NCBI RefSeq assembly: GCF_001613325.1
Contig: NZ_BDCD01000026.1
Location: 62,001-126,000, forward strand
Origin: Nocardia yamanashiensis NBRC 100130
Lineage (GTDB): Bacteria > Actinomycetota > Actinomycetes > Mycobacteriales > Mycobacteriaceae
DNA length: 64,000 nucleotides
Direction of reading: 5' to 3'
The notes under the pieces are model-generated. The model was given only the letters and a program-made list of their open reading frames with translations, ran no database searches and was not told where the DNA came from. Below, piece by piece: positions 8,731-15,203 of this stretch. Position 1 is the first letter of the stretch. Each line of letters begins with the position of its first letter. A program made the translations under genes and the position numbers.

Positions 8731-8765
8731 AGGGGGTTCTTGGGGGTATCCCCCAAGAACCCCCT
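8731..8765. terminator. Bidirectional terminator after sdh operon
   Basis: AGGGGGTTCTTGGGGG and its exact reverse complement form a perfect 16-bp stem with a TAT loop. It sits between the convergent sdhB and a small membrane protein gene and probably serves both. Confidence 0.85.
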
Positions 8766-8780
8766 CTTGCTGTGATGCAG

Positions 8781-8996
8781 CTATAGCATCGCGACAACAC
8801 CGATCGCCACGACGGCGACCAGTACGCCGATCGCCAACGCCGGCATCAATGCTCCGGTGAGTACGTATACACCCGCCGCCGATACCGCGAACAGCATCCC
8901 GACGATCAGCCGTTCCACCCAATCATCCGGACCTATTCGGCGGTACCGGGGACGGGAATTCCTCAGTCCTCGGTCCACGAAAATATGTGTACCCAT
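8781..8996 (-). CDS. Small two-helix membrane protein, function unknown
   Basis: A 71-aa protein with a basic cytoplasmic-looking N-terminus (RNSRPRYRRIG) followed by two hydrophobic segments, LIVGMLFAVSAAGVYVL and LAIGVLVAVVAIGVVAML, running to the C-terminus. The ATG at 8996 is chosen; an in-frame TTG at 9011 would add five residues. No family is recognised. It ends 15 bp from the shared hairpin, which supports it being a real transcription unit. Confidence 0.55.
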   Translation of the reverse strand: MGTHIFVDRGLRNSRPRYRRIGPDDWVERLIVGMLFAVSAAGVYVLTGALMPALAIGVLVAVVAIGVVAML

Positions 8997-9036
8997 GCTT
9001 AGCCCGGGCAAACATGTTTTCGTTGCGAAACAGCTG

Positions 9037-9222
9037 TCAAGTCGTGATCTTCCGCAGGAACGACTCCCAAGCCGAATTAGGGAACACCAGTGCGGGACCG
9101 CCCGGATTCTTACTGTCCCGCACCCCTACCGCATCGGCCAGGAACGCCACCTCCACGCATTCCTTGCCGGCTCCGCTCCGGCTGCTCTTGAACCAGCGAG
9201 CGCCGACCAGATCCACACTCAT
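9037..9222 (-). CDS. DUF397 domain protein
   Basis: A 61-aa protein with the DUF397 pattern: ARWFKSSRSGAGKECVEVAF, then VGVRDSKNPGGPALVF, then a closing AWESFLRKI. The family is frequent in Streptomyces and Nocardia, almost always beside a DUF5753-type XRE regulator. That is the case here: its ATG overlaps the regulator stop (ATGA at 9219-9222). In studied streptomycete pairs the small protein and the regulator act together in developmental or antibiotic control; a toxin/antitoxin-like or partner role here is inference. Confidence 0.9.
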   Translation of the reverse strand: MSVDLVGARWFKSSRSGAGKECVEVAFLADAVGVRDSKNPGGPALVFPNSAWESFLRKITT

Positions 9223-10112
9223 GCCGAATACTCCTTCGCCACCTGCCGCAGCAGGTTCCTGCTGTCCTGGACGTCCAGCGCGCAGCGTTCCAGCGACTCC
9301 GAAGCCTGGCGATACCGCTGTACGTCGCCCTGTCTTTCGAGATACAGATCGCCGGTGAAGCCCTCCACGTAGACCACGGGCGGCTCCACCGGTTGCCCCT
9401 TGCCGTCGACCCCGAACTCCAGAATCACGAACGGGCCGGTCGAAAGTCCCAGGGGGACACCGGCAGTGAAGGGGAGGACGCGCAACACGACATTGGGCCG
9501 GGTACTCAACTCCGCCAGATGCCGCACCTGCGCAGCCATCACCCTTGCACTTCCCACCAGGCGGCGCAATACCGATTCGTGCAACACGATGGCGACCGCG
9601 GCGGGGTGCATGCGGCGGGTGATCAACGCCTGCCGCTGGATCCGCAGCTGCACCCGCCGATCCAGTTCGGCCGCACCGTCGCCGGGATAGCCCAGCTTGT
9701 TCAGCGCCCGCGCGTAGTCGGGGGTCTGCAGCAGCCCGGGCACGAGTTCGCTTTGGTAGCAGGACAACTGCTGCGCGGATGCTTCCAAGCCCACGTAGAC
9801 GTCGAAGTTCTCCGGAATGAGGTCGCCGTAGGAGTGCCACCAGCTCTTGACGGCCGCCTGCTGCGCCAAACCCTTGAGCCCGTCGGCGATTTCGTCCGGG
9901 ATCCCGTAGATCCGGCACAGCTCCTGGATGTCGATGGTGCGGATGCGATCGGCATTGCCCTTCTCCAGCCGCTGTAGCGTGCTGGCGCCCCATTCCATGA
10001 GTTTCGCGGCCTCGGCGATAGTCAGCCCCGCCTGAATCCGCCAGTCCCGCAAATAGCGTCCGAGCTGGCGTCGGGGCAGGGTCGAGGACACACTGGCGGA
10101 ACTCTCTGACAC
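9219..10112 (-). CDS. XRE-family regulator with DUF5753 (Scr1-type) domain
   Basis: A 297-aa DNA-binding protein. The helix-turn-helix lies at about residues 17-70 (LGRYLRDWRIQAGLTIAEAA, then STLQRLEKG). The remaining two thirds is the DUF5753 region, with the typical LSCYQSELVPGLLQTPDYAR and VYVEGFTGDLYLE segments. It is translationally coupled to the DUF397 gene downstream. A perfect 12-bp palindrome at 10133-10144, 20 bp upstream of its start, is a candidate autoregulatory operator. Confidence 0.9.
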   Translation of the reverse strand: MSESSASVSSTLPRRQLGRYLRDWRIQAGLTIAEAAKLMEWGASTLQRLEKGNADRIRTIDIQELCRIYGIPDEIADGLKGLAQQAAVKSWWHSYGDLIPENFDVYVGLEASAQQLSCYQSELVPGLLQTPDYARALNKLGYPGDGAAELDRRVQLRIQRQALITRRMHPAAVAIVLHESVLRRLVGSARVMAAQVRHLAELSTRPNVVLRVLPFTAGVPLGLSTGPFVILEFGVDGKGQPVEPPVVYVEGFTGDLYLERQGDVQRYRQASESLERCALDVQDSRNLLRQVAKEYSA

Positions 10113-10420
10113 AGCGCGCTCCGTTCTCGTAGCGTGCGCGCACGGGTCACCGGTTCGCGTGAGTCAGGCTGCCTCGCACCGGCTCCCCGTCCGGACACAC
10201 ATCATCGGCGGGCAAAGGCTTCGTCCACTATGGAGAATCTTCCTCCCCCAGGCGGATTCGGTGCTGGCGATTCGCGCAACTTTGCGTTCTCATCTTCGAA
10301 AATCCTGCGCCGGAGGGCTGCTCGTGGTGTGCTAGATATGTGCCCGGAGCGGTGTTGCTAGGCCCCCTTTCCTTTCCTGAATGCTCCGGGCACTTCAGGA
10401 ACCGTTAGGAACGAGGAGTA
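10113..10420. promoter_or_regulatory. Divergent control region with palindrome and paired RNA arms
   Basis: Three elements are visible. CGTGCGCGCACG (10133-10144) is a palindrome next to the XRE gene. A TAGATAT (10333-10339) resembles a -10 box. After it, GTGCCCGGAGC (10340-10350) is an exact complement of GCTCCGGGCAC (10383-10393), and TTCCTGA (10374-10380) is an exact complement of TCAGGAA (10395-10401). The two pairings interleave, so they would form a pseudoknot or exclude one another. They end 10 nt before the ribosome binding site of the tiny ORF at 10421. Confidence 0.45.
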
Positions 10421-10480
10421 ATGGCCGAAGTCGTCACCCCCTGCCAGCCGTTCGAAGCGGAGGTCGAACCGTGCAATTGA
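10421..10480 (+). CDS. 19-codon ORF at the end of a structured leader
   Basis: ATG 10421 directly follows GAGGAGTA, a strong ribosome binding site, and encodes MAEVVTPCQPFEAEVEPCN before TGA. It is acidic and has Cys at residues 8 and 18. Its last codons overlap the GTG start (10471) of the next ORF, whose own ribosome binding site lies inside this ORF. It may be a regulatory uORF or a short protein. Confidence 0.4.
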   Translation: MAEVVTPCQPFEAEVEPCN

Positions 10481-10674
10481 CCTCCTTGAACATGCATGTG
10501 GCCGAGTTGCTGCGCTGTCGCACAGACCCCGGCATCATGAGCGTCGAACAAGCCCACGCCGCAATGCAATTGCACCTCGATTGCACCGTCGACACCTGCA
10601 AGGTCCGACGCCGCGCCCGGGCGACGCTGGTGGAGGAAGGACGATGCGTGCTCGACGAGCGCGCCCTGCCATAG
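10471..10674 (+). CDS. Small Cys-containing protein, function unknown
   Basis: A 67-aa protein starting at GTG 10471 with GCGGAGGTC 7 nt upstream. It reads as helical, with ELLRCRTDPGIMSVEQAHAA, LHLDCTVDTCKVRRRARATL and a Cys in EEGRCVLDE, four Cys in all plus a paired His/Cys context that could bind a metal (speculative). It overlaps the 19-codon ORF by 10 bp in another frame, which suggests coupling. A 17-bp-arm hairpin follows 120 bp downstream. No family is recognised. Confidence 0.55.
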   Translation: MQLTSLNMHVAELLRCRTDPGIMSVEQAHAAMQLHLDCTVDTCKVRRRARATLVEEGRCVLDERALP

Positions 10675-10793
10675 AAGCGGCCGGAGACGACCCGGGGAAG
10701 GCCCCCGACCGCCCAGACCGCTGCCCCACGGTACTTTCGAGCGTCCGAACCCAACCTCCAGGTTCGGCCGTGGTCCCTTCCGCGTGAGGCAGC

Positions 10794-10837
10794 GCGGTTC
10801 GGCCGTCCGTTCCACAGACGACGGACGGCCGAACCGC
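10794..10837 (+). terminator. Perfect 17-bp-arm hairpin
   Basis: GCGGTTCGGCCGTCCGT and its exact complement flank a 10-nt loop. It lies between the small Cys-containing protein and the acetyltransferase and probably separates the two units. There is no T-run. Confidence 0.65.
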
Positions 10838-10927
10838 ACCCCACCGACCGGTCCGCCATCTACCCTGGATGGCAACGCACTCGCGCCGGTGAAGGGGACA
10901 CCGTTGTCAGCCATCGGAGAATTTCGA

Positions 10928-11371
10928 ATGCCGATGTTCCGGTCTGGACTGGTGACAGATCTGCACGCCATTCACACCATCGAGCAGGAGCAGTTCGACC
11001 TGGCCTACGAATTCTTCGTGCTGCGGCAGCTGTTCGAACTACACGGTCCGGATTGGACTGTCGCCGAATTCGAGGGCGAGGTCTGCGGTTACGTCCTGAC
11101 CGCACTCGATCGGACCGAACGCGCCTGCTTCATGGGCTTCGCCGTCGCCAGACGCTACTGCGGTCGCGGATACGGCAGAGCACTGCTGGAATCCGCCCTG
11201 GATCACTGCCGGGCGGTGCGGGCCGATCAGGTCTTCGTCACCGTGAAGCCGAACAACCGGACCGCGTATCACCTCTACCAGACGGTCGGATTCGAGCTGG
11301 ACCATCACGAACAAGGCTATTTCGGTTTGGCCGAGCCTCGAGATGTGCTGGTGCACAAGCTATATCATTGA
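10928..11371 (+). CDS. GNAT-family N-acetyltransferase
   Basis: A 147-aa acetyl-CoA-dependent acetyltransferase of RimI-like size. The acetyl-CoA loop is RYCGRGYGRALL (R/Q-x-x-G-x-G/A), preceded by the beta-strand ACFMGFAVA. It is followed by the family C-terminus VTVKPNNRTAYHLYQTVGFE. ATG 10928 is chosen (GGAGA 9 nt upstream); TTG 10904 is an in-frame alternative with AAGGGG upstream. The stop is 2 bp before the ATG of the membrane protein downstream, so they may be co-transcribed. The substrate is unknown; protein N-terminal or small-molecule acetylation are both possible. Confidence 0.85.
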   Translation: MPMFRSGLVTDLHAIHTIEQEQFDLAYEFFVLRQLFELHGPDWTVAEFEGEVCGYVLTALDRTERACFMGFAVARRYCGRGYGRALLESALDHCRAVRADQVFVTVKPNNRTAYHLYQTVGFELDHHEQGYFGLAEPRDVLVHKLYH

Positions 11372-11373
11372 TC

Positions 11374-12228
11374 ATGCTCGAAAAGGGGGAGCCGTCCTCG
11401 CCATTCGTGGCGGACATGAGTACTCGCGTCAAACGGCACGCCGCGGAACACACCAAGCCCGTCGTGACCTTCCTCGATCAACCGAACCGGCTGCGCCACA
11501 ACCACACCGAGCAGCCACTGCTGGACGACCTCGCCCGGCGCGTCGAAGCCGTGCTCGCCACCTACGATCCGCCGGGCATCCGGCGCGAAGGCGACAGCCT
11601 GGTCTTCAGCCACCTCTACGGCCTCGCCCTGCGTCCGCCCGAACCCGACCACGCGCCGGAACTGAAGGTCCTGCTGGCCGCGCTGATCGCGGCCGAGGTC
11701 GAGTTCCGCGGCCCACTGCGCTTGAGCCGCACCCAGAATCACGAACTCGCCGCCACTTACGAGCGGCTGGGCCGGCCGTTGATCGACGCCGGCCTGCCGG
11801 GACATGCCGCCCTGGCGTTTCAGCGGGCCCAGGGCCTGTTCCGCGCCGACGAGGACACCGATGCCGAGGACCGTTGCGGGCTGGCCCGGGCGCGCGCCCG
11901 CCGGCTGGCGCAGCCCGCGCTGTGGCGGCGCTGGGGCGGGCTGTTCCCGGATCTGGTGTGCGGCTACGGATATCGGCCGTTCCGGATGCTGTTCTGGATC
12001 GCGCTGCAATTGGCGGTGTTCACCGCCGCCGTATCGCTGGTCTCGGACAAATCCTTCTACACCGACTTCTACCAGGTGCTGGTCAACTACCTGAACCCGC
12101 TGGGCCCCGGCGACACCGAACATCTGCGGACGGGCGGGCGGACCCTCATGGTGACCGAGTCCTATCTGGGTTCGGTCACCATGTCGGTGTTCTTCGCCCT
12201 GCTGGTGCGCCGCTGGTTCCGGCTCTGA
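11374..12228 (+). CDS. Membrane protein with C-terminal two-helix channel-like domain
   Basis: A 284-aa protein. Residues 1-205 are soluble, with a helical region (LAATYERLGRPLIDAGLP) resembling a repeat or tetratricopeptide-like helix pair. The C-terminus has a hydrophobic segment MLFWIALQLAVFTAAVSLV and a final helix SYLGSVTMSVFFALLVRRW. Between them is FYQVLVNYLNPLGPGDTEHL, which lines up with the pore loop of two-TM potassium channels (TLGYGD). The filter reads LGPGD at residues 243-247, so K+ selectivity is doubtful. The start follows the GNAT stop by 2 bp; ATG 11416 is an alternative. A channel homologue or a pore-lacking relative are both possible. Confidence 0.6.
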   Translation: MLEKGEPSSPFVADMSTRVKRHAAEHTKPVVTFLDQPNRLRHNHTEQPLLDDLARRVEAVLATYDPPGIRREGDSLVFSHLYGLALRPPEPDHAPELKVLLAALIAAEVEFRGPLRLSRTQNHELAATYERLGRPLIDAGLPGHAALAFQRAQGLFRADEDTDAEDRCGLARARARRLAQPALWRRWGGLFPDLVCGYGYRPFRMLFWIALQLAVFTAAVSLVSDKSFYTDFYQVLVNYLNPLGPGDTEHLRTGGRTLMVTESYLGSVTMSVFFALLVRRWFRL

Positions 12229-12247
12229 ATCATCGGTGGTCGCCGAA

Positions 12248-13240
12248 TCACCAACGCGCCGTGCTGATCTTGGAGCTGCGCAGCGCCGCCAGCGTCGCCG
12301 CGGTCATCCGATCGCGCATCTGCCCGACCTGGGCGGTCCACTGCGCCGTGAAACCGGGATCCGCTTCCAGCCCGTCCCAGAACCGCCGGAAGCGCCGCGG
12401 GGAATGCGCACCGGGCATCCACAGGTGGGCCAGGGATTCCAGCAGGGGCGCGAGCTTGCCCACCGGATCCTCGTTGGGCCCGGTGCGGGCCACGTCTCCC
12501 AGCGCGGCGCCGAAGGTGGTCAGCAGCCAGTCGTGCACCGCCAGGTCCTCGCAGAAGTGCTGCACGCCCGCCAGATCCGCGGCCGTGGGCACCTCGATGC
12601 GAACCTTGCGCAGCCCGTCCTGCTCGAGCCGGAAGTTCAGGTGGATCCGATCGGGCGGCTCCTCCCCCGCCGGCGGCACCACGCGGGCGACCCAGCGCAG
12701 GCAGGTGGCCGCGGTGCGCAGCGGAGGTTGCCGGCGTTCCAGGCGGGGGTCGGTCAGCACCTGGTTCAGCAGCAGCTCACAGATCGATCCGAGATCGAGG
12801 GTGGTCTCGTCACCGGGCAGCTCGAGGTGGCCCTCCGCCAAGGCGAGGGCGGTCGCGGCATCGTTTCCGAGTTTGTTGTGGATGAGTTCCAGCGTCCCCA
12901 CCCGGGTGAGATAGTGCGACCACGGCCGCCGCTCCTTGACCAGCGCGCGCACCACCCGCACGCGCGCCGAACTCTGCGCCACCCGGCCGCCGATCACCAC
13001 GGCGTGCGCATCGACCGTTCCCACCGCCCGGCTCTCCGCGCCGCGGTGATTGGCCAGATCGCAATCGACGCCGATGGCCCGGCCGGGTGAGGTCGCGCGC
13101 GCCAGCGGACGTTCCCGGATCGCTATGCGCTGCCCCGGGAACTGCGGCAGCAGTCGCGAAACCTCCGCCTCTGACAGCGCGTCCGCGTTCGGCAGCAGGT
13201 TGGTGCGGATTTCGCCCAGCAACGCCAGTGCCTCGGTCAT
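12248..13240 (-). CDS. SCO2521-family protein, function unknown
   Basis: A 330-aa soluble protein, last gene of a four-gene operon. Position, length and company (below) match the uncharacterised SCO2521 family of actinobacteria; the name is by recall. Visible features are a VGTVDAHAVVIGGRVAQSSA beta-rich segment near residue 75, an Arg-rich VRVVRALVKERRPWSHYLTR, and a Trp-rich C-terminus (HLWMPGAHSPRRF, RFWDGLEADPGF). No catalytic signature or membrane segment is seen. It starts 12 bp after the stop of the SCO2522-like gene. It ends 19 bp from the convergent channel-like gene. Confidence 0.65.
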   Translation of the reverse strand: MTEALALLGEIRTNLLPNADALSEAEVSRLLPQFPGQRIAIRERPLARATSPGRAIGVDCDLANHRGAESRAVGTVDAHAVVIGGRVAQSSARVRVVRALVKERRPWSHYLTRVGTLELIHNKLGNDAATALALAEGHLELPGDETTLDLGSICELLLNQVLTDPRLERRQPPLRTAATCLRWVARVVPPAGEEPPDRIHLNFRLEQDGLRKVRIEVPTAADLAGVQHFCEDLAVHDWLLTTFGAALGDVARTGPNEDPVGKLAPLLESLAHLWMPGAHSPRRFRRFWDGLEADPGFTAQWTAQVGQMRDRMTAATLAALRSSKISTARW

Positions 13241-13252
13241 CCGGCGCTCATC

Positions 13253-14278
13253 TCAGTCTTCCTCGAGGAAGACGTGCCGCAGCCGTTTGCGCACCTCGAG
13301 CGGGACGGTCACCGGAACGGGCTCGCGCCCACCGCGTTCCGTCAGCTGCGCCTGCACCTCGTCGTCGAGTTGCAGATGATTGAGGATCACCCGCACCGAA
13401 TGCTCGATGCCGAGATAGTTGTGCGGCAGCACCGACAGTGCCCGATACGCGGCGAAGGCTTTGGCGTCCGCCCGGAGCTGGATGACCGACGGCAGTTTCG
13501 ACCACTCGTCGGGCCAGGGCTCGGTCCACGGCATCGGGGCCGCGACCACCTCCCCTTCGTGCCGGATCATCCCGAGCCGCAGCAACTGCCAGATCGAGGC
13601 CAGGAACGGGCAGGACCAGCGCCTGGTCCCGGTCTCGGCGTCGTCGTTCCACAGCTGCACGTCGAGGAAGATCGAATGATTGCGCGCGCCGAACTCCTCG
13701 GGCGGCCGCCACGGCTGCAGGCGCATGGCGTGGCCGCGATCGAATTCGGAGGACCGGCGGCCGTTGCACAGCCAGCCGTTGTCCACGGCGGCCGGGCGGC
13801 GGCCGTTGCCGCCCCGGCCGGGTTCGGGCACGATGCGCGCGGCCATCATCTCGGCCAGCCGCAGCGGCGGACCGGACGGTTCGCCGTCCACGAACGCGGG
13901 CACCTCGGCACAGCCGGCCTCCCGGACCAGGTAGTCGATCTGCACCCCGCATTCGTCCGCGGCGTGCAGCAGTTTCGGCAGGATCACCGTGGGCGCGGTC
14001 GACGGCTCCCCGGGGGATCGATCCTTGAACTGTTCGAAGTAGTCGTCGATCAGGAAGCAGGTGCTGATCCGCGCGGCCGGGCCGAATTCGGCGCGCGCGG
14101 CCGCCCGGAAGGCATCCAGCAGCGGCGCGACCTGACGCAACTGGGCCTCGATCCGCTCCGGGCCGTTGGTCAGATCGTCCATGTAGAAGTGGCCGACCTC
14201 CACCGAGAGATGCGACAACCCCTGTCCGGCGGTGCGGTGGCGTTCACCCGCCTCGCTGTAGTCGGTCGTGGGACTCAC
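13253..14278 (-). CDS. SCO2522-family protein, function unknown
   Basis: A 341-aa soluble protein that appears to belong to the SCO2522 family by operon position and segments such as LSHLSVEVGHFYMDDLTNGP (residues 21-40), ISTCFLIDDYFEQF and SSEFDRGHAMRLQPW. The acidic DDYF and HFYMDDL stretches could bind metal or nucleotide, which is speculation. GTG start at 14278 lies 3 bp after the stop of the P-loop gene, so translation is probably coupled. No known enzymatic signature is found. Confidence 0.65.
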   Translation of the reverse strand: MSPTTDYSEAGERHRTAGQGLSHLSVEVGHFYMDDLTNGPERIEAQLRQVAPLLDAFRAAARAEFGPAARISTCFLIDDYFEQFKDRSPGEPSTAPTVILPKLLHAADECGVQIDYLVREAGCAEVPAFVDGEPSGPPLRLAEMMAARIVPEPGRGGNGRRPAAVDNGWLCNGRRSSEFDRGHAMRLQPWRPPEEFGARNHSIFLDVQLWNDDAETGTRRWSCPFLASIWQLLRLGMIRHEGEVVAAPMPWTEPWPDEWSKLPSVIQLRADAKAFAAYRALSVLPHNYLGIEHSVRVILNHLQLDDEVQAQLTERGGREPVPVTVPLEVRKRLRHVFLEED

Positions 14279-14281
14279 CGA

Positions 14282-15199
14282 TCACCCCAGCCCTTCCCAG
14301 AACGCATCCGTAACCAGCCGGTCGGCGAGTTGTCTGAAAGCTGTGACGGTCTCCGCGTTGGCTATCCCGGAGGAGACGTCGGCATCCAGGATCACCTGTT
14401 CGCGGCACTGCAGGATCGGTTCCATCGGCGTCTGGCCCAGCACGACCGAATCGCCGAGGCCGAACTTGTTGGCGGAGCGGATCAATCGATTGTTCTGCTT
14501 CTGCAGCCAGGTGGCTTGCGCGGCACGCAGGCCGATCGGTTCGTTCAATTCCGGCACGGCGGTGCGCACGTAGCGTATCGAGTTCTTCAGATCATCGGGG
14601 TCGTGGCCGCACTCGATACCGGTGGACAATACGCCCTGCTCGCCGAAGACCAGGCCGCTGGCGGCGATCAGGTGCTGGCGGGTCCAGCGGTGGAACACCA
14701 GCCAGCGGGCCGTCGTCTCGCGCAGGGGTTCCTGCCGGGTCGCGTGCATGGCCAGTACCAGGGCGATGGAGCGGCCCGAGCTCAAATCCACGAAGGTGAC
14801 GTCGAATTCGGATTCGCATTTGGTCAGCAGCGTGGTGCAGCGGTCCAGCATGTCCGGATCGACCGCGGTGAACTCGCTGCCGTTGCGGTCGCCGGGGAAC
14901 AGCACCAGGCGGCCGGACGGGTGGCGGGACTCGGCCAGCTCCTCCCGATCGGTTTCCGAGCGCACGCTCAGGCGCTTGGCCTCACCGGTCTCGCCGAGCA
15001 GGAATTCGTGCAGCCCGACACCGCCGGCGATGCCGCGATCCACCTTGCCGATCTCGAAAGTGCCACCGGCGGTGGGCGATCCGAAATCGAAGTCCAGGTA
15101 GGCCACCTTGCTGCCGGTCATGCTCAGCCAGTACGCCATATTGCAGCTGGTCACCGAGCGTCCGGTGCCACCCTTGTCGGAGGCGGAGAACACCAGCAT
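14282..15199 (-). CDS. SCO2523-family variant P-loop protein (MinD/ParA-like)
   Basis: A 305-aa protein with the deviant-Walker layout of the MinD/ParA/Mrp superfamily. The N-terminal loop is DKGGTGRS at residues 8-15, the switch I strand is YLDFDFGSPTAGG, and the Walker B strand is VTFVDLSSG. The signature Lys9 is present, but the Lys of the GK[ST] core is Arg14. Hence ATP hydrolysis may be altered or lost; a nucleotide-binding switch is the likely role. It starts 4 bp after the SCO2524-like gene, with AGGAG inside that gene. It is probably the regulatory or positioning component of the four-protein set. Confidence 0.75.
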   Translation of the reverse strand: MLVFSASDKGGTGRSVTSCNMAYWLSMTGSKVAYLDFDFGSPTAGGTFEIGKVDRGIAGGVGLHEFLLGETGEAKRLSVRSETDREELAESRHPSGRLVLFPGDRNGSEFTAVDPDMLDRCTTLLTKCESEFDVTFVDLSSGRSIALVLAMHATRQEPLRETTARWLVFHRWTRQHLIAASGLVFGEQGVLSTGIECGHDPDDLKNSIRYVRTAVPELNEPIGLRAAQATWLQKQNNRLIRSANKFGLGDSVVLGQTPMEPILQCREQVILDADVSSGIANAETVTAFRQLADRLVTDAFWEGLG

Positions 15200-15203
15200 G
15201 TCG

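Noticed and set aside
14268..14573. Plus-strand 101-codon ORF
   Set aside because: It is antisense to the P-loop gene and Ser/Arg-rich in the way of shadow frames.
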